Below are positions 26,151 through 38,499 of a stretch of DNA of 64,000 bases, in pieces; within the stretch, counting starts at the first letter, position 1; each line of letters begins with the position of its first letter. Both the position numbers and the translations under genes were made by a program. The notes beneath the pieces were generated by a model that was not told the DNA's origin, ran no database searches, and saw only the letters and a list, made by a program, of their open reading frames with translations. Source of the stretch: Taenia hydatigena (Eukaryota > Platyhelminthes > Cestoda > Cyclophyllidea > Taeniidae); the NCBI GenBank assembly GCA_036345935.2, contig JADWOT020000007.1, forward strand, positions 2,965,719 to 3,029,718. The letters are read 5' to 3'.

Positions 26151-29100
26151 GATCTTGAATAATCGTCTATTTTGCTGCTCCCACTGCTTCTGCGAGGTGC
26201 TATGTAGTCTTTAATCAGCACTTCTGTTCTGTATTCGTTGGCAGCTCCAATTTTTAATGCTTATTGGCATCCGTTTAATGGTATTGACCGAAATGACTTA
26301 CCGTCGTAATGGACCATTCTACGCCGTGTATTTTCCTGCGTCTCCTCTCAGTCTATAGCATAGCATATGCCTAGTAACGCAATCACCTAGCAAGGAGAAC
26401 CATAGAGTTCTGGGTTTAAGAGCGGAAAACAACGCTTAAATATATTTTAATTGCGAATAGCTAAGTTGCATTTAATTTTCGCTAAAAGTAAACCTGTGTT
26501 GTTCGTGTGGGAGGAAAGTCTTGCGTTGTTGGGATTGACATATTGTTACCATTCGCGTCGCCTCTGCATTTGCATCCATTTGCGTTTCTTAAAAGTTGGT
26601 CTCAGGACAGATTGACAACCACCTTTGAAGCAGTGATATGCTACTGAAACACTCAAAAGTAGCCATCAGTGAGTACTTAACTCAACCATTCTATTCGCGG
26701 CAGAAGTTTTGTGCAGCTACTTGCTGCAGCGATTTATTCTTTAGCTGCGTTTTTACTCGGGTAGGTGCGTTTGCCTCTGTGGTCCGTTGTTCTACTCTGC
26801 AGTCTGCCCTCTCATCATTATGATAGCGCCGGGGCGTTGTGATGGCAAAGAAAGCTATAATATCCCTCGATTCTAACCGCATTACCAGTTTGAGTAGGTA
26901 CCACGCTGAATTCCAGACGCTTGCCGCTCTTACGTTAACTCTTCGCTATAGTGCTTAAAAAAATCACCCAAAAATTCTGACGCCAGAGCAATTTATCAAT
27001 GACATTAGGGTAACATCATTCGTAGGCGACATATGTGACGAGCACATCAGTGCTTTCCTTTAAAGACCGAAACAAAAATTTGTGCTTACACGAATTATGT
27101 GTTGGATTAATGTAAGGTTGATCTGCTCAAGAGTGAGTTAGAGGCGCCATGCTACCAAAGCATACAGTCGAAAAGTACAGCGTTGCATTGTGTCCTCTTC
27201 TGCAAAAGCATTTCTTGCCCTTTTTACTGCTGTCACTAATGCTTCCATTTAATTTTTGTTTAGCACACGTTGGATGTTATTGCAGTTTTAGCACTTAAAT
27301 TTCTCATTCTTGCTTGTCAATTATAGCCAACGTTATTGCGTCCTTGAATGTACAAGGCTATGTGACAAGCGACTGAATGAATGTCACTGCATGAATGAAA
27401 GCAGGTACTTAGCAGTTTGTTGTGGGAAAACAAAAACCGAAACCTCATCTTTAACATCTCAGACATCACCATCCTTATTTTAGCGTAATCGCAGCTCCTT
27501 TTCTTTATTTAGCGCAAAATAATTCATTTGATTAATCGTGTTCAATGCTTGGCGAGAGCAGCGGAAATGAGATGATGCGCAGTAGATATATATATGTAGT
27601 TCGTCCAAGGTTTTCCTGTATCTGGTTCTTGCGCTGACAAATGCATTCCTTTTAATGATGCAAATCGAGGTTGGATTAGCAGCATAAACTGTGGTGTCAG
27701 TGCCTGTTTCCACTTCAATGATTGTCTTCTTTAAGAGCGATTCAGGTTCTGCGCATTCATGCAAATACTCATTTTCGATCAAATGTTATAAATTTTGCCT
27801 CTGCTGTTTCTTATATCTGACTCTGTGGTTGTTAGGCTGAAGGGACTAGGAAAACAACACCTATCGAAGCGCAACTATGAGCGCTTACGATCTAGAGTCC
27901 TAGAAGCGCCTCTGCTTTAGTAGCCTTGTGGTCCACCTAAATAAATGACATGTGTGTGCCCTTATGATGTCGCTGTGCTCTTTATCGGCAGATGAATGTA
28001 AGCGAATGTGTGTATGCGAGTCATGGTAATGGGGAGGTTAAGGGTATGCTGTGGTGGAAAATAAAGTAAGAAAACGGATGAAGGCTGATGGTAACAGTGG
28101 TTTGAATTATGGGCTCAACACGTTCCTACTGCACTGCTCTGCTACTAATGTTCGCGGTCAATGCTTCGGCTGATGGAGAAATGATGACTGAGTGGCATGC
28201 AGACAATAAAGCAGGGGGAGACGACATGTGTGGAAGAAGGTGTTAATGTCGAGGGAATGAAAGATGGAGGCAGAGGCAGGTGAACACATGTGCCGCTGTT
28301 CGGTGTGTACAGCGTGCCACAACTTGATATAATATATAAAGACGGGAAGAGTTGAGGATACGCAATGCTATGTGAGCAAATTGGACATCCTCGTGATTTT
28401 AAAGCGCGTAGAATTTGTGATTATTAACGAGGTGGTTCGGATTTAGTTTGCATTCAGGGAAGAGCTCATTAAGACTCGCCTGCACAACAAGACGTACTGT
28501 AATGTGCATTGTAAAGCCGATCCAGATGCTAGGCACTGTGGCCAAACGGCACGCGTCCATTGATACGCGCATAGAAGACAGGGAATGTAAGGATGACTAA
28601 GACAGAGACAAGCACAAAACCGTCGTTAACATGTTCCACTTTGTATTTTAACCAGTCTGACTAGTATCATCACGTTAATTGTTGTTCTTGGTCAACCAGT
28701 TGTACTGTATTCCCGACCCTGATATGCGTCAGCGTGAATGCGTTTTCGCTCTCGTCCATGCCCTCGAGCACATTCGGAATTGCACCCTTATGCTTGAGGT
28801 GTTGTGTTAAACATCTGCGAGTCTGGCTGCCAAAACTAACTCGTCAAATCACTGAAGAGGATTGAAAGTCGCATAAGGCCAAAGGATCTGCCTTCTAAGG
28901 AGTTTGGCTCCCAATAGGAGGAGTTGCGAAGACAGACATTGATAGGCAGGCTGAAGGAACTAGTCATAAATTTTAATGAATTGAGTGTGCATGTATGGTA
29001 CAGTCAGACCTGAAGAAAGGGAGGACATTTGCATAACTGTGACGGCATGATACAAGTAACAGAATTTTCGCCTTTGTCCTAGCGGTTAAGTTGCGCGGCT

Positions 29101-32100
29101 TGTTCTTAGGCTTCAAATGTCTGTTAAGTGGCTTTATTTGTCGCCTCGGGAGCAACAATAACTCCTTTTTCTCAAAAAGGAAGAAAACGCATTTGGTGCC
29201 ATTAATATTTCTATGCATCACGTAATGCAAATACTAAAAGATGTTGCTCGAGTTTGCTCCAGAGGTAACATACTAATAATTGATGACACCTCTCCGATTG
29301 ACAATCATGCTAGTAGTAACTATTGCCCATTCCGTGTGGGGAGAGGGTAGGTGCTACTTATGTGTCCCGCCTAACGATTATGACGCAGATGGCCACCGAG
29401 ATCCTGTCACTTGAACCGAACTTAATGGGGAGTAAGTGATGGAAAAGATGTGATGGACCGCTTTAAAGTAAAATGAACTAAACGATTTGTTACGGGATGA
29501 AGTGTCTCAGTCTAACTGATGATGTTTTTACATCGGGAGAGAGGTGCTTCCTCATGCTCAACTTCATGCGTGCCTGACTGTTGGCAATAACTGACAGAAT
29601 CCAAGCGTCTTTATGCACAGGTAGTTAAGTGATACGATGACAGGATAGTTGTGGTGACCCATCTTGACCTCCGGATCTCAACTATGTGAATACCAAACTG
29701 TCTTTTGTTGAGACTGCTAGCTTGGAACAATTGGTACTTGTTGCTGTAAGAAATGACAATGAAGGCGTGATGATTTAGTGTAGAGCTGAGAGATGGATGA
29801 ATTACAAAGTGCAAAGGTTTATGTTTCCTTCTGCTTTTAAAACAGCTTAAAAGGCGTTAGCCCTCTTATGAAAAAGTTAAGGTCCCTGCAACTTTCTCAC
29901 TAAAATTTCTTGAAAGTACTTAGCATCGAGGAATGATTTGCAACAGACAGTCCTGCATTGACACGGATGCTAGTGTGAGGAGGAAAGGGTCGATATTTAT
30001 TCTACTTAAATGCAGTCAATAGCAGTTGTGGTTAACCACACCTTTTCGCATGCATAAGTCCGTCCTCACAACGATTAGTCATATCACTATTGTCCTGATT
30101 TAGCTACCCAAGTTGCGATTTTTCCATACTCATTAATACCTTTCTATTGCACTTACACTTCGTTTACTATTGCTTACTCCCATAAAACTACAGGATAAAA
30201 TATGCGAAATGCTCTGAGTCTCTGCGTTTCTGTCGGCTTGTGACACACTAAACCATGCTTCTGCCAACTAAATCGTGGTCCTCAAATCGCATGAAGCTTT
30301 GTACACTACTTGTTTTATACCTCATAAAGGACGTTCTGTATACTGAGTGAACTTTACCGCGAAACAGTGCTTAGAACCCCCTCCAGACGTTGTGAACCGA
30401 GAGACCTACAATGAATGCGTTCCGTCTGAAATAAAAGAGGTATTAAGCTTATTCCTACGGGTGATCGATTGATTTGGAACTTTATTAAATAAAGACAAAC
30501 GTAATAGATTTTGGACCAATAATTTAGATTTCCCTCAGAATGCTCATGAATTGTATAAGCGGCAGTGCTGACGCGTAACTTGACCGCCAGCTCAGACTGC
30601 TATTCGGTCCTCGCAACAGCAGTAGTCGACAGCTTTGAAGGTGCAGGAAGGAAAGAATGTAGGAGAAAGTGATAAGGTGGAGGTGGCAGAGACGAATTTG
30701 TAGCCGCGATGCATAAATTGTACTTCTCGAGGAGCGCACTGATGATGGTGGCGTTTGTGGCTGAGGTGAAGTGGTCGGTTCAGCAGTCACCACATTGCAG
30801 CCCTATCAGCCGCAAGGAAAATTGCATGATGCACAGGAGCAAACACTGCAATCTACGGCTGGTGAACGTTAGCACGGATTCAAACATGTCTCGCGTATTC
30901 TTCCCTTAATGAAATTTCTTTTACGATGCTTAATTAACTACATTTTAGAGTGCCAAAGCTGCAAGTGGTTGCATCGAAGGCCCTAAATGTAAATCAAAAC
31001 CCACAAAAAGCGGTAGGTTCTTCTTTAGAAGAATCCGAAATAAAAAACCAGTTTGCCGATTAAAGCTATTGCTCTTTTCTGTGAATACTGCTGTCACATA
31101 ATCCATCATCTTGGCTGCTTCGTTTTACCAATGAAGTAAAGTGAAGTTGATGTGACAGCAGTGAGAACTCTTTCGTCTCAAGTGGCTGTCGTGGAAAACC
31201 CATCTATCACACTATCGTTAATCCGATCAGTGTATTTTCTTTTGCAAGGCACCAGACCTACAGTTTTTCCCTCTTAATTTTTGTTTAACCTGGTAGGTCT
31301 TCTAGATTAGGAGTGTGGCTTTGTTATGATTTTAATGGCAAAACTCGAACAAATTGTTATGTTTTGAGCCTCTATGGTATTCGAAAGTGGAGAGTCTAAT
31401 TTAACTAACTTTTTCAGTCTCCCACTTATGCTTTTTTTACCTCGTCCTGAACTCGTATTTCGAAATATTTTTCGACCAGTCATCATTTTAATCCTATATT
31501 TTGGAATCAAAATCTTCATTTCCCTACACCATGTACTTTATCAGCATGCGTCAACACTCAACAAATTTTTTCCTTTGAATTTTTTTCGCAAGTCTTTTTG
31601 ACTAGATAAAAATGCCGTAAGAGTTTTGAAATATACGCTTTAGTACTAGCCATTGCATAACATTAAACCTTTTATGGTGGATTCGTCTTGAGGTTGATCC
31701 GTCCACGCATAATACAGTTAACTGGTTAAACGAAAATTCCCGTGCTTGTAAGAGAGAGCAAATTGCTTTTGGTCACTGGTCAACCTTAGTCACCTTCTTT
31801 GGCTTTGAAGTGGTTTTTGAAAGCCTTGTTAGCTTAAAGGCTTTTGGCACCTCTGTTGCGTTCTAAGACATTTCTCGATACGGAGGATGAGGTCACTTGT
31901 TAGAGTGTTAGTTTTTCTTTAATCCCACTGTTGCGTCCACCGTTCCCACAAAAAATTAATTTTTGCCTCACCTTAAAGTTAAATCATGTTTTGATTGCCA
32001 GACCGGAGCGACGGCTATGAGTTGTAATGGAAACCACCACCATCGCAATTGGAACCTTTACCCGCTCGAATCTTGCGATACTTTCTGGTTTGAAGTGGAC

Positions 32101-34562
32101 ACGAAATGAGTAGCAATGGGCTCACTTGACACCTATGCTTGTGGTGACGTTATTTTGCAGAACAAGAAGCTGACTCGTGAGGTGTCGTGATAACAAACTT
32201 CAAGGGCGAGTTGTACAACGCGTAAAAGTAACTATAGACGACCATTCATGTGACCATTTGTTCTACTTTGAAATAGTTCTACCAACACCTCACGCAAGCC
32301 TGACTCATTCAAAGAAGTTTGCCATCGAAAGGGCTAAAAATGCATCCACTTTTGGAGCATTCACAAACCTTGTTTTATGCAAGGAGGTTGTCTATGACTC
32401 AGGCCACGCCGCACTTGAACAATTTGACAAGTCCTCTGTGTGGTCATCCATGATGCTTCTATGAAGATTTTAGATGTGCGGCAAGCAATCGCTCTGGTTC
32501 GTCTCTATTGGTCAAGAGGATTCTGTTCATTACGCAGGTAGGTGAGCAGCGTTAGAATGCGAGGAGTGATAGACATGTCGCATTTACTTACAGCCGCCAC
32601 GGTCCCAAACTAAAAGTGCTCTTCTCACTCCATTATTTGTTTTAGGTGTTTTGCCACCATTTTGACCGCACCGCAGATTTGTTTTGCTTGAGAAGGCTCA
32701 TTAAAGAAGTTATATGGTGGTTGAGGAGGGCCAAAATTGGAGTCCCTATTTACTTTTGAAAAATGCTACTCAACTATATGGCTTGTTAAGTCTCACGAGA
32801 ATCGTCTTGCCTATCGAATAGACCACGGTCGCTGCACAGTGGTTTGATAGCCCTCCAGATGTTATAGATTGTGTTGGCACACAACAAATTGAATCTACTT
32901 GGTTAAATTAGTACTTGGAGAAGCGTGTATGACTTTTCCAAAGAAAGCGTACAATTGGTCAAAAGCTCCTAACAGAAGAGAAAAAATAGCAGTGGAATGC
33001 GGCTTTCTGGTTTAAATTTCAGTCACATTACTAATAAGCAGTCCAAACAGTAGTGCTGATGCAGTTGTAGATGCACCTAAAACCGTTTCCGCTTTTGACA
33101 TGAAAAACCTGCCAGAGTCAAAAGCAAATACCGAACATTGTTGCTGAGCTGTAATTAAATCGTACACGCCGTTTCCTAGAAAAGCATAAATACAGTAAGA
33201 AACCACATGATTTGAGGGGATGTACAAGTACACTCAAATGCGCACGCGAGGCAAACTCGCTTTTTTACCACCAGATGGCAACAGCAGCATTTGTGTGGGC
33301 CATACTCTCTGTTGATTAGCTTTGCTTAATAATTGCTTGTCAGAGTGCACGAGGACTGCATTCTCAGCAATGTCACAATGCCACGTTTAGGTACTTAGTT
33401 CTTTAAATTGAAATTTTATGTCAAGCACGTGCCAATGACGGTAAACAAAAGTGACTCGTATCTGTGCGATGAAATGACTATCAGTCGGAAGTACGGAATG
33501 CTGGCAGTGTCAGGCACACTCGCTTGCCAAACACCTAAGTAATGTTACGCCAACCTGTACCGAAAGATTTGAATTCCATGCACAAGTACTTATATATTGA
33601 CAACAGATCACCGCTAAGGTGGCTGGAAAATTAACCTTAAGGTAGTAAAGTTCGATTTAGTGGGGGGAATGTCCTTAATTCTGACGGGTCCTAATTTTAA
33701 TAACAATGGAGGCCAGCCTGCTCACTTATGCTGTGGCGGCAGTTTTGGCTTGGAATTTTACACATAGACGAAAGAAAGGAACCTCACATTAGTCCAAATC
33801 GCACTTAATTCAGTGCTCGGCTTAAAAGTAAACCTTCCATGTTAGGTTTTAGGAAGTAGCGATGGCCCACTCCATGCCACTCCCTCCAGATACAATCTTA
33901 CTTCAACATGCTGCCGCTCTTGCTTTAACCGAGACTGAACTGCATCACTTCACAACACATCTCACCAGATTACATCCTACGGTATTGAACAGTGGCTAAT
34001 GTACAGCGGGTGGGTGGCATTCCAACACCGCCATTGAGCCTCCCGTGCTCTCATTGCTTCAAAACATAGGTCGTTCAACCACTTAAGGGGATAATTATAG
34101 CCATATGTATCACCGGCAGATCAGGAGCAGAGGTCATTGGAATGACGTTGTTAAGACACTAGTGAAGCTCTGAACAGGTGGCGAGCAAGGTTAGTAGAAT
34201 GAGTGAAGCATGGGTCGCCGAAGGCACCGTTGATGTGCGTGGTGTTAAGGTGAGCAGGTGTGCAAGCGGTAAGGAAGTCATGTTGTGGTGAAATTGGGGT
34301 AGATAAGACGGACAGGAAGTATCGAGGTGTCGGACAGTAGCCGGGTGATGAAGGCGAAGGATTGTTATTTCAATAAATATGTTTGCGTGAGCTTGATTCT
34401 CAAGTGCGTCGTGGTAGCGATTATTGCCCTCCATGCAGATGACATGAACAGCCTTCTTTGCTTCACTCTAGTCGTTTTCGTAGTGGCTCATTTCCCACCA
34501 TGTCCGCATTCGTAGTGGCGTAGGAAAAGGGAGAGATGGGTGGGCGAGAGCGCAATAGTGAA
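26151..34562. other. No identifiable gene
   Basis: About 8.4 kb with no gene I can support. Weak items only: an A-box-like TCCTAGCGGTTAAG at about 29,077 with a poor B box, and unrecognised frames at 27,480-27,782 (-), 30,709-30,909 (+) and 32,177-32,464 (+, 95 codons). Confidence 0.5.
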
Positions 34563-34630
34563 CTCGCCGCAACTCAGGCTCGAACCGGGGACATTTGGAT
34601 CTCCCACCTAAGCTACCACAGATGTCTGAT
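34563..34630 (-). pseudogene. tRNA-like relic
   Basis: On the minus strand TGGTAGCTTAGGTGGGAG is an excellent A box and GGTTCGAGCCTG an excellent B box, but only about 15 bases separate them where a tRNA has about 30. The anticodon arm is therefore largely missing. It is a deleted tRNA copy or the head of a tRNA-derived SINE. Confidence 0.42.
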
Positions 34631-35141
34631 GTACGGCGTTACGACACAACCAACCACAAGACCCACTCGATGTTTAAATACGTGTTGCACATGTACCGGC
34701 ATACCTGCCCTTAATCGTGTAAGCAACGGCCATGGACAATAGCCGTAGCATTGGGTGATAGTAATGCCGTTGTTGTTCTGTGGTGAGCTCAAGCAACGCA
34801 ATGATGTAGGGTACGTATGCATGGTCCTGTCGACGGGGGATGGCGGGGTTGGTCGAGTGAGCAAGACGATCGACTTGGAATTCATTGGCAGTTTCCTGCG
34901 CAGGTTTGGGTCCTGCTTGTGGCGCTAGTAAGCGATCGCGAGTAAATCCTTCCTGACTTCTGCGACTTTGATGACTTATTTGCAATACATGCTGCCATTG
35001 GTCCACTGCACTGACTTCTCACAACCGTGTAACGCTGCGGCTGCGTCGGGTGAACGGGTGGTGCATATCTATAGTGCACTGGTGTGCAAGCGGTGTCGAG
35101 AGGCGATGGCGGAACTGGAGAGTTTCAAAGAACGGAAATGA

Positions 35142-35223
35142 CGTCGCGAGCAGGATTTGAACCTGCGCGGGGAATCCCCAATGGATTTCGAGTCCATCGC
35201 CTTAACCACTCGGCCGTCGCGAC
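35142..35223 (-). tRNA. tRNA-Ser (anticodon CGA)
   Basis: A complete 82-nt class II tRNA on the minus strand. Acceptor strands GTCGCGA and TCGCGAC pair perfectly and the discriminator is G, typical of serine tRNAs. The A box is TGGCCGAGTGGTTAAGG. The anticodon stem ATGGA/TCCAT closes the loop CTCGAAA (anticodon CGA). The long variable arm is GGGGA-TT-CCCC-like. The T arm is GCAGG-TTCAAAT-CCTGC, a consensus B box. There is no intron. Every stem is intact, so it is very probably functional. The downstream T run is only TTT, similar to the other two tRNA genes in the window. Confidence 0.96.
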
Positions 35224-35273
35224 ATGGCACCGTCGATGTCTTAATTTGGTACCCTAAAAAATAAAGAGTGTGT

Positions 35274-35336
35274 AAAGTGGGACTGAGCCCGCGACCTTCA
35301 GACTGTGTCTGGCACGCTGACCAACTACGTGGGCAC
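35274..35336 (-). pseudogene. tRNA-like relic next to tRNA-Ser
   Basis: On the minus strand CGTAGTTGGTCAGCG resembles an A box, CAGAC-ACA-GTCTG is a perfect stem with an undersized loop, and GCGGGCTCAGTCCCAC resembles a T arm. The segment CAGTCTGAAGGTCGCG recalls the tRNA-Met-like relic at 11,831. It is probably a decayed tRNA copy. Confidence 0.35.
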
Positions 35337-35340
35337 ATTT

Positions 35341-36591
35341 CAAATAGCGCCACTCTGATCGATTTTCCCGTTAGCATGCTATAACGTATGTTCGCTCTCC
35401 AATGTTTCAAGTTTAATTTTGCGAGCTAGTGGATGAGTTCTTTGACGCATTTGATTAGGTAGTATTGGACTAAGAATAACGTCATACTAAGATTTACATT
35501 TTCAAATAGGAAAGCAACTAAGTCACCAAAGGAACCCAGATGTAACTCACCTAACCCAGCTGTGGACTTAATGCCACAAAATGGTTTAAAGAAACAGACA
35601 CAGGAAATCTTGCAATAAACGCCACCTTCCACGTCTTCGATCATCACTCGAGACGCAATCCATGGATGGCCGCGAAGTACTTGCATTTACATTTTATTCA
35701 GCTCACAATACTTGGATATTTTATTAGATCCTCATTAAAACACTTCACTGTTTAGTAAAAATTATGTCGCCTATTTCCAAAATATTTGCCCAAATTTAAG
35801 AAAGACGATTGTAAATTTACAGTTTTGCTTGTATTGTGCGTCCTAATATGGAAAGCAAATGCAGGAAAACAATATTTGAAACCAATGTTTTCGTTGGGGA
35901 AGTGACAAAATGATACACATTTAATGGAGGGGTGGGGACTTGCTTTGCCACTTGATCATTCAAATCAGCGTACGCAGGTTCAGACCACAGGCTGTGCTAC
36001 CTAAACTGGATCGGTAGGGTTATATCTTGTCCATTAATCAGCTCACTATTTGTGGGGATGGAAATGTGCAAAGGCCATAATGTCGGTAACTTCATAGTGG
36101 ATGCCTTTCATTTTTCGGAGTGCAAGCGAGTTGGTTTGGGGAAGATTGCTTGTTCAAAGTAGCGAACGCTTCTTGAGATGTAGTCATAAAGGAAGAACTT
36201 CAGAATTATTTACCTATTTTTGTCAGAACAAAGAAAATTTTGCTGCTGCTACTTTTTGTGATGATACAGAAAGCACTCTGAGTGTTTCTGCGCTAGTTAT
36301 AACTGTCAAAGCACTTTCATAGCTTGACAGTTTATTTGCTTATGCCAATAATGTAACGAGTAGTGATTTGGTAATCGTTTCGTTGTCCAATAATGTATGC
36401 GGATACTTCTTCCATTTATTAGCGCTATATGTGTGGCTATAAGGCTCCAGGGGCAACTCGAGATGTAAAAAGTGCGATAATCAAGCTGTTTTTTTTTATA
36501 AGTAATGTCGCAGCTTTCCTGTTATGCCGACTGTGCCTTTTTTGTATGTCTAATGCCAATATTCTGCATGAGGTCTGTTGTAGCATCCCGA
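35341..36591. other. No identifiable gene
   Basis: Nothing recognisable is seen. A B-box-like 'caggttcagacc' near 35,977 lacks a partner. Confidence 0.45.
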
Positions 36592-36764
36592 GTCTCCTTT
36601 GAAGGCAAAAGGAGGCAGAATATTGGGGTAGAATACATATATTCAGTAAGCAGAGGAAATAAGCCGCTGGCATGGTCCAGAGGCAAGTCTACACAGCTAG
36701 GGCAATATGACCACTTCCGTTACTCTGACCAAAACTGGTAATCCAAACAAACAAAGTATTACAG
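36592..36764 (+). repeat. Direct repeat H, left copy
   Basis: Aligns with 37,021-37,195 in the same orientation: 'gggtagaatacatatattca', 'ccgctggcatggtcc', 'cagctagggcaatatg' and 'aacaaacaaagtattaca' have clear counterparts. The copies differ at many positions. They are separated by about 256 bp. Confidence 0.7.
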
Positions 36765-37020
36765 CTATTTCATCGTTTGTGTACAAGGGAGTTTCGCGAC
36801 ATCATAGTGGCAAATAATGGCTTGTTTCTCTGTTCGACTTTAAGACTTTTGTTTAAACCTCATTTTAAAACAAAAAATTCCATATTGAAGTATTTTTTTC
36901 TTTTCAATCAAACATGCATAATGGCGCTAAATAATTGCTTCCATAAATTTTTGAATATTGATTATAGATATACATGCAACTGCTTGTTTAAAAGTAATTC
37001 AGATATAGGTGCAGCGTCTC

Positions 37021-37195
37021 GAGGCTCCCTTAAGGCAAAAGAAAGCATAGTGGCAGGGTAGAATGCATATATTCACCGGACAGATGGAAATAGACTGCTG
37101 GCATGGCCCGGAGGCCAGCCCACGCAGCTAGGGCAGTACGGCCACGTCTGTGTCCTTGACAGAAACCGGCAGTTCTAACAAACAAAGTACTACAT
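37021..37195 (+). repeat. Direct repeat H, right copy
   Basis: Partner of the copy at 36,592. It reads 'gggtagaatgcatatattca', 'ctgctggcatggccc', 'cagctagggcagtacg' and 'aacaaacaaagtactaca'. The pair could be the ends of a small element or a local tandem duplication. No target-site duplication is obvious. Confidence 0.7.
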
Positions 37196-37496
37196 AGGTG
37201 CGCTTAAATTTGCACAGCTTTGTTATTCTTGAAAAATTTTTTCAAAATGACTTTAATCTTACACGAATAAAATGATTTGTCAATTTGAAGGTTACGTTGA
37301 ATGTATGTGTTTTTTCGGTGGGTGTGCATTACTCCCTACTGATGGTACTAAAGCTAGAATCTCGGGTAAACAATTTCAAGCTACTGGAAGTTATAAGGAA
37401 AACCACGAATATATTGGTCCTTTTGGTACCCGTGATGGTGCTGATTTGGAGATAAATGTGATCGTGTCTGTTTCTGATGGTGCAGCAGTTAAGCTT

Positions 37497-38105
37497 CGGT
37501 GGTAATTGAAGGAAACAAGATTTGGAATTTAACCTTCGCCTTGCTTTACGACCCTCTCAGGTAAGAACATACCCCATTTTGCAAGTAGTTTTGATGCATG
37601 CTTGGTCCTTGCCATCTTCAACATGCATGCTTAAGGAGAAGTCACAATTATCCTTATTTTTTATGTCTTCGCACATTTATACTTTGTCGGTTGGATCATC
37701 CAAGTTACTCTACCATCCATTTAGGCAGAGCCTATCGTGTCCATGGGACTTGGCACGGGTGCAGTTGCAGTAATTTCCGAAAGAACGCTTGTGCACGCTC
37801 TTTTTTGTCGATGGATTGAATCGCCTCCTCTGCGACATCGGCAGGTGTGATTTGTAAAGCATAGGTCGAGGTAGTAAAGGTTCTGCTGGGAACGGGATAT
37901 CAATGGGCAGTCCACACCACCCTTAGACTAGGCGTTGATCTGCTGATTTGATTAGTAAGTTTATCATGGAAATTGACCGCAATTGTGATTGTTTCTCTAT
38001 ATTTCATTCTGTTCCTTCAGGCACGGAGACATTTTTCGGTTTGGAATCTCTTGGCTAAGGTGATGGGAGAGCTAGAACATTGAACTTTGCCACTGAAAAC
38101 GGAAA
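37497..38105 (+). repeat. Composite dispersed repeat G/F, copy F3
   Basis: The first 300 bp (G) match 45,320-45,700 on the same strand, with blocks such as 'ggtccttgccatcttcaa', 'catttatactttgtc' and 'accatccatttaggcagag'. The rest (F) matches 17,085-17,350 and 25,895-26,150. G running into F here suggests that both belong to one longer element. A further weak match to F2 resumes near 38,440, so 38,105-38,430 may be an insertion in this copy or a deletion in the others. Confidence 0.6.
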
Positions 38106-38289
38106 CGAGGGAACACGTGGTGCAGTACACCAGCCTAATGCCCTCTCTGGCCAACTTTAGCGCGATGCGGTAATTTTCACTTTCATGACATTGTGGGCAG
38201 AAAGCGCCAGTCGTTGGTGTGAGTTGGGGGTTCGGATATAGCGAGGCAGAAACTCGCTTAAATTGTATGCCTGCACAATCATAATACAT
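38017..38289 (-). pseudogene. Elf1/ELOF1-like zinc-ribbon frame in repeat (tentative)
   Basis: This 90-codon minus-strand frame contains FCPQCHESENY, then about 21 residues on CTTC, within a segment reading KLAREGIRLVYCTTC. The CxxC-x21-CxxC spacing, the 'CPxC' followed by 'HE', and the basic/glycine pattern before the second pair resemble the zinc ribbon of transcription elongation factor Elf1 (ELOF1), a protein of roughly 80-90 residues that travels with RNA polymerase II. The basic N-terminus (MGRRKxKRK type) and the conserved 'VDVYSxWIDAC' tail are not visible. The frame partly overlaps repeat F3, whose relative F1 has only decayed traces ('gaaaatattaccg'). It is probably a decayed copy carried in a repeat, and a chance resemblance remains possible. 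Confidence 0.33.
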
Positions 38290-38499
38290 TTGTTTGCGTT
38301 ACATTATCTGCTCTACTTTTCATTTATCTAGTTTGATTAGGCATGCCTTCTCGTCATTGAGTTCAGCCTTTTGTACCTGCGGCAGCTACTGCCGATTGGA
38401 TAAAAACCACGCTTTGCTTTTCGCCTACCTATTTATTGTGTGGCCCACTTATATGCACGGATCTTGAGTAAACGTTTGTGACACTACTGGTACCCGTCA

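Noticed and set aside
34327..34515. 'HADD' in a plus-strand frame, resembling a reverse-transcriptase YxDD box
   Set aside because: No flanking reverse-transcriptase motifs exist and the frame is short.
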